64,000 nucleotides of DNA. It comes from Medicago truncatula (lineage: Eukaryota; Streptophyta; Magnoliopsida; Fabales; Fabaceae). Location: assembly GCF_003473485.1 (NCBI RefSeq), contig NC_053043.1:10674001-10738000 (forward strand), read 5' to 3'. A model generated the notes under the pieces. That model was not told the origin of the DNA. It searched no databases and saw only the letters and a list, made by a program, of their open reading frames with translations. The translations under genes and the position numbers were made by a program. Shown here in pieces: positions 1-10,459 of this stretch (position 1 is the stretch's first letter; each line of letters opens with the position of its first letter).

Positions 1-3000
1 ATTTAGTGGAAGAATTCCACCTTCTATTGGTAATCTGTCAAATATTAATTGGCTAGACTTAGCAGAAAACCAGCTTGAGGGTCCCATCCCAGTATCTAAT
101 GGAACTACTCCTGGTCTTGATATGCTTCACAAAACAAAGCACTTGTATGTGATGTTAACTTTTTTTTCTTTTGATAATATTTACAGTAATTTGCTTCATA
201 TCAATCAAACTCTTCATAACAAATTTCCATTTTTCTACAGTCATTTTGGGAAGAATAAGCTTTCAGGAAATATTCCACCTCAGCTTTTTAGCTCTGATAT
301 GTCCTTGATACATGTGTAAGATTCATCCCAAATTTTTCATCAAAAATTTGATCGCATTATTGAACAGATTTTAGAAGGAAGCCAACCAGTTTCCGAACGG
401 CATTTCCTCATCGGTTAAGGAATCAGAAACTGAAAAATCTTTACTGAAAAGTGTATCTTTTTGGCAGGCTTTTTGAAAGCAACCAATTTACTGGAACCAT
501 TCCATCTACACTTGGATTTGTACAGAAACTGGAAGTGGTGTGAGTGTCCATATCTCATATTTTAAATTAATAACTTCAATTCTTGTTTTTCTTTTGTCTT
601 GAAATATATTTTTGCATCTGCAGGCGCTTGGATAACAATATTTTAAGTGGACCTTTGCCTATAAACATCAACAATCTTACAAATGTTAGAGAACTGTAAG
701 TACAAAAAGCACATGTTCCAAAAACAATTTCATTACTCCTTCATGTGTAATGCTGGTGGTATCCATCGCCATGAATTTCAAATATGTTAACGGAAGTTTT
801 TGAGTTTATGTCTGTCAGGCTCGTCTCCAAGAATCGCCTATCCGGTCCCCTGCCAGACCTTACTGGAATGAATGTCCTCAGCTACCTGTAATTAGCGAAT
901 CATTTATCTAAGATACTTCTTTTTTATGCATAACTTTTTGTCATTTCAAACTGCATACTAATTCTGTAACAATGGCTGAGTCGGTTATTTAAATTATTTT
1001 GAAGGGATGTCAGCAATAACAGTTTTGATCGATCAGACTTTCCGTTGTGGTTATCAACTCTACAGTCTCTAAAAACAATGTATGTTTTTCTTTCTATACT
1101 CTTATAGTTATATATAATTTTTCCCTCTCTGTCAGGATTCAAAAGCTAAATTCTCATAGTTTTCTTTTATAACGGAAGAATGATGGAAGATACACAGCTT
1201 CAAGGACCTATTCCTGTTTCTTTATTCAGCCTGGTACAGTTACACACAGTGTAAGTACCATAGTATTGCATTTGACAGTGCAAGTATTTTGTTTCATCTT
1301 TTGCTATATTTGTACATGAGCTAATTTTTTTTACATTAAATGACTCATAGGATGCTGAAAAACAATAATCTGAATGGCACTTTAGATATTGGCACAGCCA
1401 TTAGTGACCAACTGGGAGTCCTTAATTTGCAGACTAATTTTATTGAAGATTTTGATCCGCAAATTGATGTCTCTAAAGTGGAGATAATGTAAGTCATAAT
1501 CATAGCAGTTAGTTCATCACAATATGTAATTTCATTTTTTCTCTAAAAGTATAAGTTTCAATATTTCATGATTTCTCGTAAGGTATATTATTGAATAATA
1601 TATTTATCTGCAGACTTGTGAACAATCCAGTTTGCCAAGAAACCGGAGTTAAACGGACTTACTGCTCGATTGCAAAAAACAATGACACATATACAACACC
1701 GCTAAATAACTGTGTTCCGGTTGAATGCAACAAAAATCAGATATTAAGCCCGAAATGCAAATGTGCATACCCTTATACAGGAACTTTAACTCTTAGAGCT
1801 CCTTCCTTCTCAGACGTGAGAAACAAGACAGTATTTGCAATGCTAGAGTTTACGCTGATGGAATCTTTTAGACTTCATGAGAAACCTGTTGATTCAGTTT
1901 CTTTAAGCAATCCAAGGAAGAATGCATATCAGTATCTTGATCTGAGTTTAGAAATATTTCCATCAGGTCAAGATTCTTTCAACAGAACCGGGATTTCTGG
2001 CATAGGTTTTATGCTTAGCAACCAGACGTACAAGCCTCCTGCTGAGACTTTTGGACCATATTATTTCATTGCTGATAAGTATGAACACTATCTTAATGAT
2101 TCAGGTAATTATATCGGATTCTACATGTAGTAATGAAATCAGTTATCGCATGGTTTTCTCATTTTAACGCTGTATTTTTCTCTTGTTATTTAGTAATAGA
2201 AGGTCCTGTGAAATCTAGTAAATCTTCACATATCGGCATCATAGCTGGAGCTGCTGCTGGTGGTTGTGTCCTGGTTTTATTATTACTCCTTGCAGTAGTT
2301 TACGGTTTCCGTCAAAAGAACAAGGCAAAAAGAGCAGCTAAGAAAAGCAATCTTTTTGGTAAGATCCCTAAAAAAGTACATTGCTGCTATTTTTGTACAA
2401 ATCAGGGGAACTTTTTAATGAAAATATGCTTGCACTTCATAGTTTATTATATATTCAATTTCATAAAATGCAGAACAATGGGGTCCTGATGAGAGCAATA
2501 GCAGCATCCCACAGTTAAAAGGAGCAAGGCGTTTCACTTTCGAAGAGATTCAGAACTACACCAAAAAATTTGCAGAAGCCAGCTATGTAGGATCCGGGGG
2601 TTATGGGAAGGTATTTAATGTTTCCTTGCCTTTTCACTAAATTTATGTGTTTGTTCACTTAATTTATCTTCTGTAGTTAAGAAGTAGTCATAGTCATATA
2701 CATTAGTTCTAATAAGTAGCGGTGTTGTTAATCACGGAAAGTAGTGGTTTGTTCAAATTTGGATACACTACAATACTGTAGCTAATATTTGACTACACTG
2801 GTAAGTAATAATATCTACTCACACATATGCACAATTGTGTAGTTGGTTATATCTGAATATCTGCATAAATAATGTATCGAAGATGACACATTCAAACATA
2901 GTTTCATGTGTTGTGTAGTATAGCCACCGTTATTACCGTGTTAGAATGTTCATAGCTATAACACTACCTAAACTTTTACTATCCAAATTTGCAAAAGTGT

Positions 3001-4333
3001 CTTAAAGGTATAATGATAATGACAGGTTTATAGAGGAGCTCTTCTCAATGGACAACTAATTGCAGTAAAACGAGCTCAAAAGGAATCGATCCAAGGAGGG
3101 CTGGAATTCAAAACAGAGATTGAACTTCTATCTAGGGTCCATCATAAAAATCTTGTTAGCCTTATTGGTTTCTGCTTTGAGCAAGGAGAACAAATATTGG
3201 TTTATGAGTATGTTGTAAATGGTACTTTGACAGATGCTCTTTCAGGTACAAGTTTATTTGCTTAAATATCACCATATAGTATTCGGATGATGATTTAAAG
3301 TAGAAAACCATAATGACAGTAATAATATGATTATATATGGCATTTGCAGGGAAGTCGGGAATTAGATTGGACTGGATTAGAAGGCTAAAAATAGCCCTTG
3401 GGGCTTCTAGGGGGTTGGATTATCTTCACGAACATGCCAATCCTCCTATCATACATAGAGATGTCAAATCGACAAACATTTTACTAGATGAACGCTTGAA
3501 TGCTAAAGTATCTGATTTTGGTCTCTCCAAGCCTTTGGGTGATGGTGCAAAAGGTTATATAACCACTCAAGTAAAGGGGACAATGGTTCGTAGTATATTC
3601 TTCTAAACCTTTACATACTATTTCAATAATACACTCCTTTAAAAAAATACACATGAAAACCAAAAGACACCATATTCGACATCAAAATTTTGTTGTCAAA
3701 AAAATCATTTCTCATATGAAAATCACTATCTGCTGCATATTAACAGTACCATACGAAGACATATTAACTTGTGATTAACATTATCTTCTGCATATGTAGT
3801 AACATCTAATATGAAAAGCACGATGTAGATCTTCTCAAAATTATGTGATGATGGTAGCTTTTTGTATTTGATATATATAGGGCTACTTGGATCCAGAGTA
3901 TTACATGACACAACAATTGACTGAGAAGAGTGACGTTTATAGCTTTGGAGTGCTAATGTTGGAGTTGATAACAGCAAGAAGGCCAATAGAAAGAGGGAAA
4001 TATATTGTGAAAGTGATTAAGAATGCTATGGATAAGACAAAAGAATTATATGGTCTTAAGGAAATCATTGATCCTGTCATTGATTTTAAGGCATCCTTGA
4101 GCAGTTTTGAAAAATTTATTGATCTTGCAATGAAATGTGTTGAAGATTCAAGTTCAAGTAGGCCTTCAATGAATTATGCATTTAAAGAAATTGAAAACAT
4201 GTTGATGTTGACTGGAACAAACCCTAATGCTGAATCAGCACCTTCTTCATCTAGTTATAATGAAAGTGGGAATTCTATGCATCCTTATGAAAATGAGTAC
4301 TTTGATTCAAGTGTGATACTTCCGCGTGCATAA
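1..4333 (+). CDS. LRR receptor-like kinase, clade VIII (HPCA1/At5g49770-like), 5' truncated by window edge
   Basis: This is a plasma-membrane receptor kinase missing its 5' end. Exons I read: 2-144, 241-315, 468-539, 624-695, 819-887, 1005-1079, 1179-1250, 1351-1488, 1614-2104, 2194-2358, 2474-2610, 3026-3245, 3350-3585 and 3881-4333. They join in frame to 805 codons plus a TAA stop. Exons 2-7 are 69-75 nt, in one phase, each about one LRR. The ectodomain then has a Cys-rich stretch ([21 protein letters not shown]) and the family motif SNQTYKPP. A transmembrane helix ([20 protein letters not shown]) is followed by a kinase with [30 protein letters not shown] and [11 protein letters not shown]. 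All catalytic motifs of an active RD kinase are present. Best family match is the At5g49760-At5g49780 group, which includes the H2O2 receptor HPCA1. The ligand of this copy is unknown. It is tail-to-tail with the methyltransferase at 4745. Confidence 0.93.
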
Positions 4334-4415
4334 AGTGTACCATTGTAGGATCATTTTTTCATGTTTCGACTCAAAATTAACTTGTTGAAGTAATGTATAA
4401 AGTGAGGATGCTGTT

Positions 4416-6209
4416 AATCTTGTGTGTATTATATTGTTAGCTTAAGATTGAACATGATTGAAGCTGAAGTTTGATGTTAGTTTCTTGTTTACTTTCAGAT
4501 TTTAGTTACTGAATTGTGTAACATATATTACTTTTGAACATATTATTGAAATGGAATCTATTCAAGTTGGTTGGTGTGTGTGGGAACGAAGTATTACACT
4601 TCATATGGCAGAGTTTGTTAGTATTTAGTTAGTTGTGTGACTTGTGTCAAGAACTCCGGATCTTTCCATTTCTTTTACACGATTATTTTTAAAACAATAA
4701 AAACTTTGTTCATTAAATATAGCATACAAATTCATATGTCTTCCTCAAATCATTGGTTTTTCCAACAGAGCTGAAATGTACCACACATTCTTTTGAACCA
4801 CAGAATCAACTTTCATTCCAACATGCCATCGCAGTTTATGGAATCCAACTCTATCCAACATCGGCACATAAGTTTTTTTGATCTGTGAAGCAAAGCAGAA
4901 GAAATGATCAAGCCAGAATAGACCTCCTGGCCTCAACACCCTGTATATATCATACAACACAAACTCAACCATGGTATCTGGCATCCAATTGCCAATGACA
5001 TCCCTAGAATGCACAATATCCAACGTGTTGTCGAAGAACGGAAACCTTTGAGATATGCTAATATACATCGATATTAAACCCCTTGATGCAATCATGTTGT
5101 TGAATGGACCATCCAAATTCAGCGTGCTTGTAATGATTGTCACGTTTCGTTCTCTCATTCTTGCAGCAAATGTTCCAGTCCCACCACCAATGTCAAGTCC
5201 TATCCGAATTGTTCCGGCTGCTTTTGTCGCAAGAACTTGGTCTATTCCAAAATCAAGTCCACCATCATCAAATATCCACTTAATCTTTTCTTCTTTCTCT
5301 AAGTCAAAGCAACTTTTGCAGTCATAGGAATTACCAGGCTCATTCTTTCTATCAACAAGACACTGGTAACTTTTACAACTATAAGGCTCCCAGATAACGC
5401 TTGTGTCCGGTGGAGTCATCCAAAGACTATCCGGTAAAGGCGTTGGCTCTACATAATTTGTCAGAGACTTCGAGTGGCATCTCCGACGAGGTAACGGTTC
5501 ACACCCTTTTAGTATAAGTCCTTGTGAAAGTACATCATCTACAGGACATTCCCCTCCAATGTCATATGTCATATATTGCTTTAACTCCTCATGAAGCCTC
5601 AAGCAGGCTTCACCAACAGGCATGTAAATCTCCCCTGACCCGATCTTCGGTGAGTACTCGAAAGGGAGCTTGTGAGGGCCAAGTGCAATACCGAGCTCAT
5701 CAGATATTGTAGCAGCAGCTGTATTGGAATCACCGTTTACAAGGTTTGCAGTCAAGGTGTTCTTGTCTGCATGGTTGGATTGTTTTTCTTGTTCGCGGGT
5801 GAGATCGATAAGCAAGGCCTGGACAAGTAAATTAGTGGAGTTTAGTCTTTGATGCAGCTCAGATAATATTGTGTGGCTTGCAGCAAGTTGAGCTTTGGTG
5901 GAGTTGAGTTCCTGCAAGATGGAGTTTGAGTCACTAGGACTCATAGAAGAGTACTTATACATGAAACTAAATGGACCAGTGAACATGTAAATGGTGACAA
6001 GGTTGGTAAATATGATTAGCATAGAAGATTTCAGCTTGTGCTTTTGGTTGTGAGTCATATGAGATTGAGTGTGAGTCTTTTGATTGTTATAAGATGAAAG
6101 TTTTTCGAGTATTTGTTGGTCACGAGTTTCGTTTCCCATTTTTTTTATTTCTCAATGGTTTGAGAGAAAGGAACAAAGAAGAGGTAGACTAGAATGTACA
6201 AGTGAACAG
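4416..6209. repeat. Segmental duplication, unit 1 (kinase 3' flank + methyltransferase)
   Basis: The stretch starting AATCTTGTGTGTATTATATTG just downstream of the kinase stop recurs at 7001. The homology runs through methyltransferase copy 1 and its 5' flank (AGAAGAGGTAGACT). Unit 2 carries the same order on the same strand, so this is a direct tandem duplication that took kinase 3'-flank DNA along with the gene. Confidence 0.85.
4745..6139 (-). CDS. At1g29790-like putative SAM-dependent methyltransferase, tandem copy 1
   Basis: This is a single-exon gene of 464 codons. The N-terminus is basic and polar, followed by a signal-anchor helix at about residues 36-60 (MLIIFTNLVTIYMFTGPFSF). That predicts a type II membrane protein, probably in the Golgi/endomembrane system. 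Residues about 65-115 are rich in Leu, Ser and Thr and look coiled-coil (NSTKAQLAASHTILSELHQR). The C-terminal half has a Rossmann methyltransferase motif I (RIGLDIGGGTGTFAARM), an acidic segment with NLDGPFNN, and a motif like post-motif III (YDIYRVLRPGGLFWLDHFF). The Cys-rich insert (SYQCLVDRK, YDCKSCFDL) is typical of this plant family. The substrate is not known. The gene is convergent with the receptor kinase, and its paralogue at 8175 is very similar throughout. Confidence 0.9.
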   Translation of the reverse strand: MGNETRDQQILEKLSSYNNQKTHTQSHMTHNQKHKLKSSMLIIFTNLVTIYMFTGPFSFMYKYSSMSPSDSNSILQELNSTKAQLAASHTILSELHQRLNSTNLLVQALLIDLTREQEKQSNHADKNTLTANLVNGDSNTAAATISDELGIALGPHKLPFEYSPKIGSGEIYMPVGEACLRLHEELKQYMTYDIGGECPVDDVLSQGLILKGCEPLPRRRCHSKSLTNYVEPTPLPDSLWMTPPDTSVIWEPYSCKSYQCLVDRKNEPGNSYDCKSCFDLEKEEKIKWIFDDGGLDFGIDQVLATKAAGTIRIGLDIGGGTGTFAARMRERNVTIITSTLNLDGPFNNMIASRGLISMYISISQRFPFFDNTLDIVHSRDVIGNWMPDTMVEFVLYDIYRVLRPGGLFWLDHFFCFASQIKKTYVPMLDRVGFHKLRWHVGMKVDSVVQKNVWYISALLEKPMI

Positions 6210-7000
6210 AAACATTCAGAACCTGATAAACTTAAGTAACCAAGTTTCATGTAATGATGCACCATTATCTATATTTGTTTATTGCCATGGTTTAAAAAAA
6301 ACCTTTCATACTTTGTGGGACATCCTGTTTTTCGATATAATATAATCTCATCAGTGTCACATGGCCAGCCAATTTCAACTCTTGTTAAAATTTGAATACT
6401 TTATATTAATGTGGTTGTTGATTTTATATTCTTAATCCTACCAACTCATTATTTTATATACTTCTGTTCAAATGTTGGAATCGGCATCATTATTTTATCA
6501 ACCATGTGATTGTTTTTTTATTTACTTTCATGCTGAAATGAAACAATCACTGGATAAATTAAGAAATTTTAATTATGCAGCCGTTTTCTCCATCGATGCA
6601 GTTGTTGAAATATTTATTCATTATTGGCATCAATACTATTTGATTTTATGCTTATTGTGTTTTATTTTAATTCCTTATTTCACTTATTAATTTGTGGTTA
6701 GTGATGGCTGCGGTGGTGTTTACGGTAGCATTGGAGCCTTCAACTCAGGAGACCGGGGTCACAATAACTCTATAGGTTAATGTTCAGAGTATGAATGGCT
6801 CAAACTACACAGAGTGACCCTAAATCTTATTTGTAAAGATTTAGGCTAGTTTAATGTGTCCATTAACTAAAATATCATATTAACTCTTGATTTCCATTTA
6901 CTCATCATTTTTATAACTTGAGTAAACTGATCCCTATCCCTAAGTTGATCGGGCTCGAACAAGTATGTCACAATAAACATACAAGAAACAAATATGTAGC
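6210..7000. other. Intergenic, upstream of methyltransferase copy 1
   Basis: This is AT-rich DNA between the two duplication units. It should include the promoter of copy 1 on its left side. I see a possible 72-codon open frame at 6472-6690 without recognisable content, and no RNA gene. Confidence 0.5.
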
Positions 7001-7224
7001 AATCTTGTGTGTATTATATTGTCCGCTTAAGATTGAACATGATTGAAGCTGAAGTTTGAGGTTAGTTTCTTGTTTACTTTCAGATTTTTGTTAGCTGGAT
7101 TGTGTAACATATACTCCTTTTGAACATATTATTGAAATGGATTCCATTCAAGTTGGTTGGTGTGTGTCGGAACCAATTACTACAGTTTGTATGTCAGAGT
7201 TTGTAAGTATTTACTAGTTAGTTG

Positions 7225-8095
7225 GTATGAAACGTCCGGAAGGGTTGATAGACCCGCCTTCATATGCATGGTGGAGGCGACAACTGGAATTTCAAGTTTT
7301 CAGTGATAGAGATGGCGCACGAACAGAAAGGCTGAAGGTTTTGTGACGTTCAAGATCAGTACACAGTGGTTCGAATGGTGGAGGTTTTTCTGGAAAGTGT
7401 TCTAGCACAATGGCTAACTGTGGTTGATGGCGGCCATGGTCGTTGTAAGTGGAAGCAGCTAGGAAAGTTGGGTGAGGGCAGTGAACACAACATAGAACAG
7501 AATGCGGAAAAAAAGAAGGAGATCACACTGGAAAAGAGGAAACCATTTGAATACAATTGTTATTACATTCTCAAACTTTTTGAAACTAGTCAACATAATA
7601 GATATGTCAGAGGGTCGAACCAAAACTCTAGACACCTAATGTTAAAGCTGTGGCTTTTTAGATAAAAGATGGAGAGAATAATAATAATAAAAACTTTGAA
7701 TATTACTGATAATTACTTGATACTAATCCTATTATAGGGAAACGTAGACCCAATCCTAAATAAATAGGGAAATATATGAACAAATAACAGTAATAAATAA
7801 GAAATGTGGAAATTAATTCAAAGAGATAATCTACGACACATTACGATTGAAAACTAATCCTAGGAGATAAACTAAGATATTCTAGCCTAATATCAAGATA
7901 TTATGAGATATTATTTTATATGCTTACAGCCTTCATCATCATTTACTCATTTACTATTTACTATTCTTAATTTGGTAAGAAGCTTGAGAAGCACACAACT
8001 ATCACTGCCATTGGAAGAAACTAAATCATGACTGAAGTACCGTGTATCTTAATAGAAGTTGCTTAAGTTTAGAAGAAAAATATAACATCTGATTT
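7225..8095. mobile_element. Insertion of unknown type inside duplication unit 2
   Basis: About 870 bp have no counterpart in duplication unit 1. The left part is less AT-rich and has an open frame at 7366-7665 (99 codons, unrecognised). The right part (7670-7930) is AT-rich with motifs such as AATCCTATTATAGGGAAAC and GATATTCTAGCCTAATATC. These resemble legume retrotransposon LTR debris, but I cannot define LTR ends or a clear target duplication. Class assignment is a guess. Confidence 0.45.
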
Positions 8096-8174
8096 GCTCA
8101 AGAACTCGAGATCTTTCCATTTAAAAAGAAAAACTTTGTTCATTAAATATAGCATACACATTCATATGCCTACC

Positions 8175-9554
8175 TCAAATCATTGGTTTCTCCATCAGAG
8201 CTGAAATCAACCACACATCCTTTCGAACCTTAGGATCAAGTTTCATTCCAACATGCCATCGCAGTTTATTGAACCCAACTCGATCCAACATCGGCACATA
8301 AGTTTTGTTGAGCTGTGAACCAAAGCAGAAGAAATGGTCAAGCCAGAATAGTCCACCTGGCCTCAAAACCCTGTATATATCATACAACACAAACTCAAGC
8401 ATGGTATCTGGCATCCAGTTGCCAATGACATCCATAGAGTGCACAATATCCAACGTGTTTTCGAAGAATGGAAACCTTTGAGAAATGCTAATATGCATTG
8501 GTATCAAACCCCTTGATGCAACCATGTTGTTGAATGGACCATCCAAATTCAGTGTACTTGTAATGACCGTCACATTTCTTTCCCTCATCCTTGCAGCAAA
8601 TGTTCCACTTCCACCACCAATGTCAAGTCCAATCCGAATCGTTCCGGGCGCTTTTGTTGCAAGAACTTGATCTATTCCAAAATCAAGTCCACCATCATCA
8701 AATATCCACTTAATCTTTTCTTCTTTCTCTAAGTCAAAGCAACCTTTGCAGTCATAGGAATTACCAGGCTCATTCTTTCTATCAACAAGACACTGGTAAC
8801 TCTTACAACTATAAGGCTCCCAGATAATGCTTGTATCTGGTGGAGTTGTCCAAAGGCTATCCGGTAAAGGTGTTGGCTCTACATAATTCATCGGAGACTT
8901 TGGGTGGCATCTCCGACGAGGTAGTGGTTCACACCCTTTGAGTATGAGTCCTTGCGAAAGTACTTCATCTACAGGACATTCCCCTCCAATGTCGTACGTC
9001 ATATATTGCTTTAACTCCTCATTGAGCCTCAAGCAGGCTTCACCAATAGTCATGTGAATCTCATCTGACCCGATCTTCGGTGAGTACCCATAAGGGAGCT
9101 TGTGAGGGCCAAGTGCAATACTGAGCTCATCAGATAGCGAACCAGCAGCAGTAGTTGAGTCATCCTTTCCAAGCTTTACAATTAAAGGGTTCTCATCAAC
9201 ACGGTTGGAGTGCTTTTCTTGTTCGCGGGTAAGATCGATAAGCAAGGCCTGGACAAGTAAGTTGGTGGAGTTGAGTCTTTGATGAAGCTCCGATAAGATC
9301 GTGTGGCTTGCAGCGAGTTGAGCTTTGGTGGAGTTAAGTTCCTGCAATATGGAGTTTGAGTCACTACTACTCATAGAGGAGTACCGATACATGAAACTAA
9401 ATGGACCGGTGAACATGTAAATGGTGAAAAGGTTGGTAAATATGATTAGCATAACAAACTTCAGCTTGTGCTTTTGTGTCAGAATGTGAGTCTGTGGATT
9501 ATTATAAGATGGAAGCTTTTTCGAGTATTGTTGGTCATGATTTTCATTTCCCAT
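8175..9554 (-). CDS. At1g29790-like putative SAM-dependent methyltransferase, tandem copy 2
   Basis: This single-exon paralogue of the gene at 4745 has 459 codons. An upstream in-frame ATG (9593) would add 13 residues. I chose the ATG at 9554 because the protein then begins MGNEN, matching MGNET of copy 1. Layout is the same: signal anchor at about residues 30-55, Ser/Leu-rich coiled-coil-like stalk, Cys-rich insert (YDCKGCFDL), motif I (RIGLDIGGGSGTFAARM) and RVLRPGGLFWLDHFF. Differences are scattered and conservative, and the frame is fully open. Both copies are therefore likely functional or only recently duplicated. The 3' and 5' flanks are also duplicated. Confidence 0.9.
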   Translation of the reverse strand: MGNENHDQQYSKKLPSYNNPQTHILTQKHKLKFVMLIIFTNLFTIYMFTGPFSFMYRYSSMSSSDSNSILQELNSTKAQLAASHTILSELHQRLNSTNLLVQALLIDLTREQEKHSNRVDENPLIVKLGKDDSTTAAGSLSDELSIALGPHKLPYGYSPKIGSDEIHMTIGEACLRLNEELKQYMTYDIGGECPVDEVLSQGLILKGCEPLPRRRCHPKSPMNYVEPTPLPDSLWTTPPDTSIIWEPYSCKSYQCLVDRKNEPGNSYDCKGCFDLEKEEKIKWIFDDGGLDFGIDQVLATKAPGTIRIGLDIGGGSGTFAARMRERNVTVITSTLNLDGPFNNMVASRGLIPMHISISQRFPFFENTLDIVHSMDVIGNWMPDTMLEFVLYDIYRVLRPGGLFWLDHFFCFGSQLNKTYVPMLDRVGFNKLRWHVGMKLDPKVRKDVWLISALMEKPMI

Positions 9555-9638
9555 CTTTTTCTTTCTTTTCGATGGTTTAAGAGAAAGAAACAAAGAAGAG
9601 GTAGACTAAAATGTACAAGTGATTTAAGGTGAACAGAA

Positions 9639-10459
9639 CAGAGAACATTTTTGTGTGGTTTAAGGTGCTATAATATGGGAATTTTGCTGATGTACAGATC
9701 CAAGAAAGTTAAAATAATTCCACGTTGTATGCATTTCCTAATGAGCATGCACATTGGTCATTGTGAAGCGCCGGTGTGGGCGTTTAAGGAATGTAATTTG
9801 GCCATATTAAATGATGTATTGTAGCCCTTGCAAGTTGCAAATTTCATTCATTCATGACTGGCTTCTTGATACTTGAGCACTATCTTCGGATCTCACCCAC
9901 TAGCTACTAAATTAGTCAACAATTATTCTTGGAATTTCATGTCAACCTCACATTGTTTGCATTTTTTTCAAAAATAACTTGATTCCATGTGAGATTTGAT
10001 CGGCAAACGGTATTCTATTTCTATTTTTTTTCCTTCAGTTCATTAATGTGAGCAACTTGCTTTAATGAAATAATGGTTGAAGAATCCTCCATTATAGTTC
10101 TCGTCCAAATCAAATTATTAATGCTAAAAAAACCCTCAAGCAAGCATACTGATTGAATTCAACATGTTTGTAATTTGATTTTCCACATGCATAAAATTAG
10201 CATTATGATATTGATGCTGCACCAGGACAACTTGACAAGTGATGCTGATACAGCAGAAAATAAAGTTACTTTGGAATTAAAAAAAAAAAAATGAACAAGG
10301 GAGTACTATAACAAAAGTAAGAGGATAAAGAGATTTATTTACTAGATGAACGGTAGTATTATATAATTACATTAATTATTGCTTATACCTTACATCAAAG
10401 AAAAGAAAGGAAGCAAAGACTATTTTGCCTCAAGGGAAGAGCTAAATGAAATCTGAATT
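9639..10459. other. Intergenic between methyltransferase copy 2 and reductase
   Basis: AT-rich DNA holding the promoter side of methyltransferase copy 2 and the 3' end of the reductase gene. I see no further gene or clear mobile element. Confidence 0.5.

Larger units (their letters stand above)
7001..9638. repeat. Segmental duplication, unit 2
   Basis: 7001-7224 matches 4416-4634 (kinase 3' flank). The match breaks at 7225 and resumes at about 8096 (TCAAGAACTC followed by ATCTTTCCATTT), then continues through methyltransferase copy 2 into its 5' flank. The interruption is a later insertion or an old block lost from unit 1. Confidence 0.85.
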
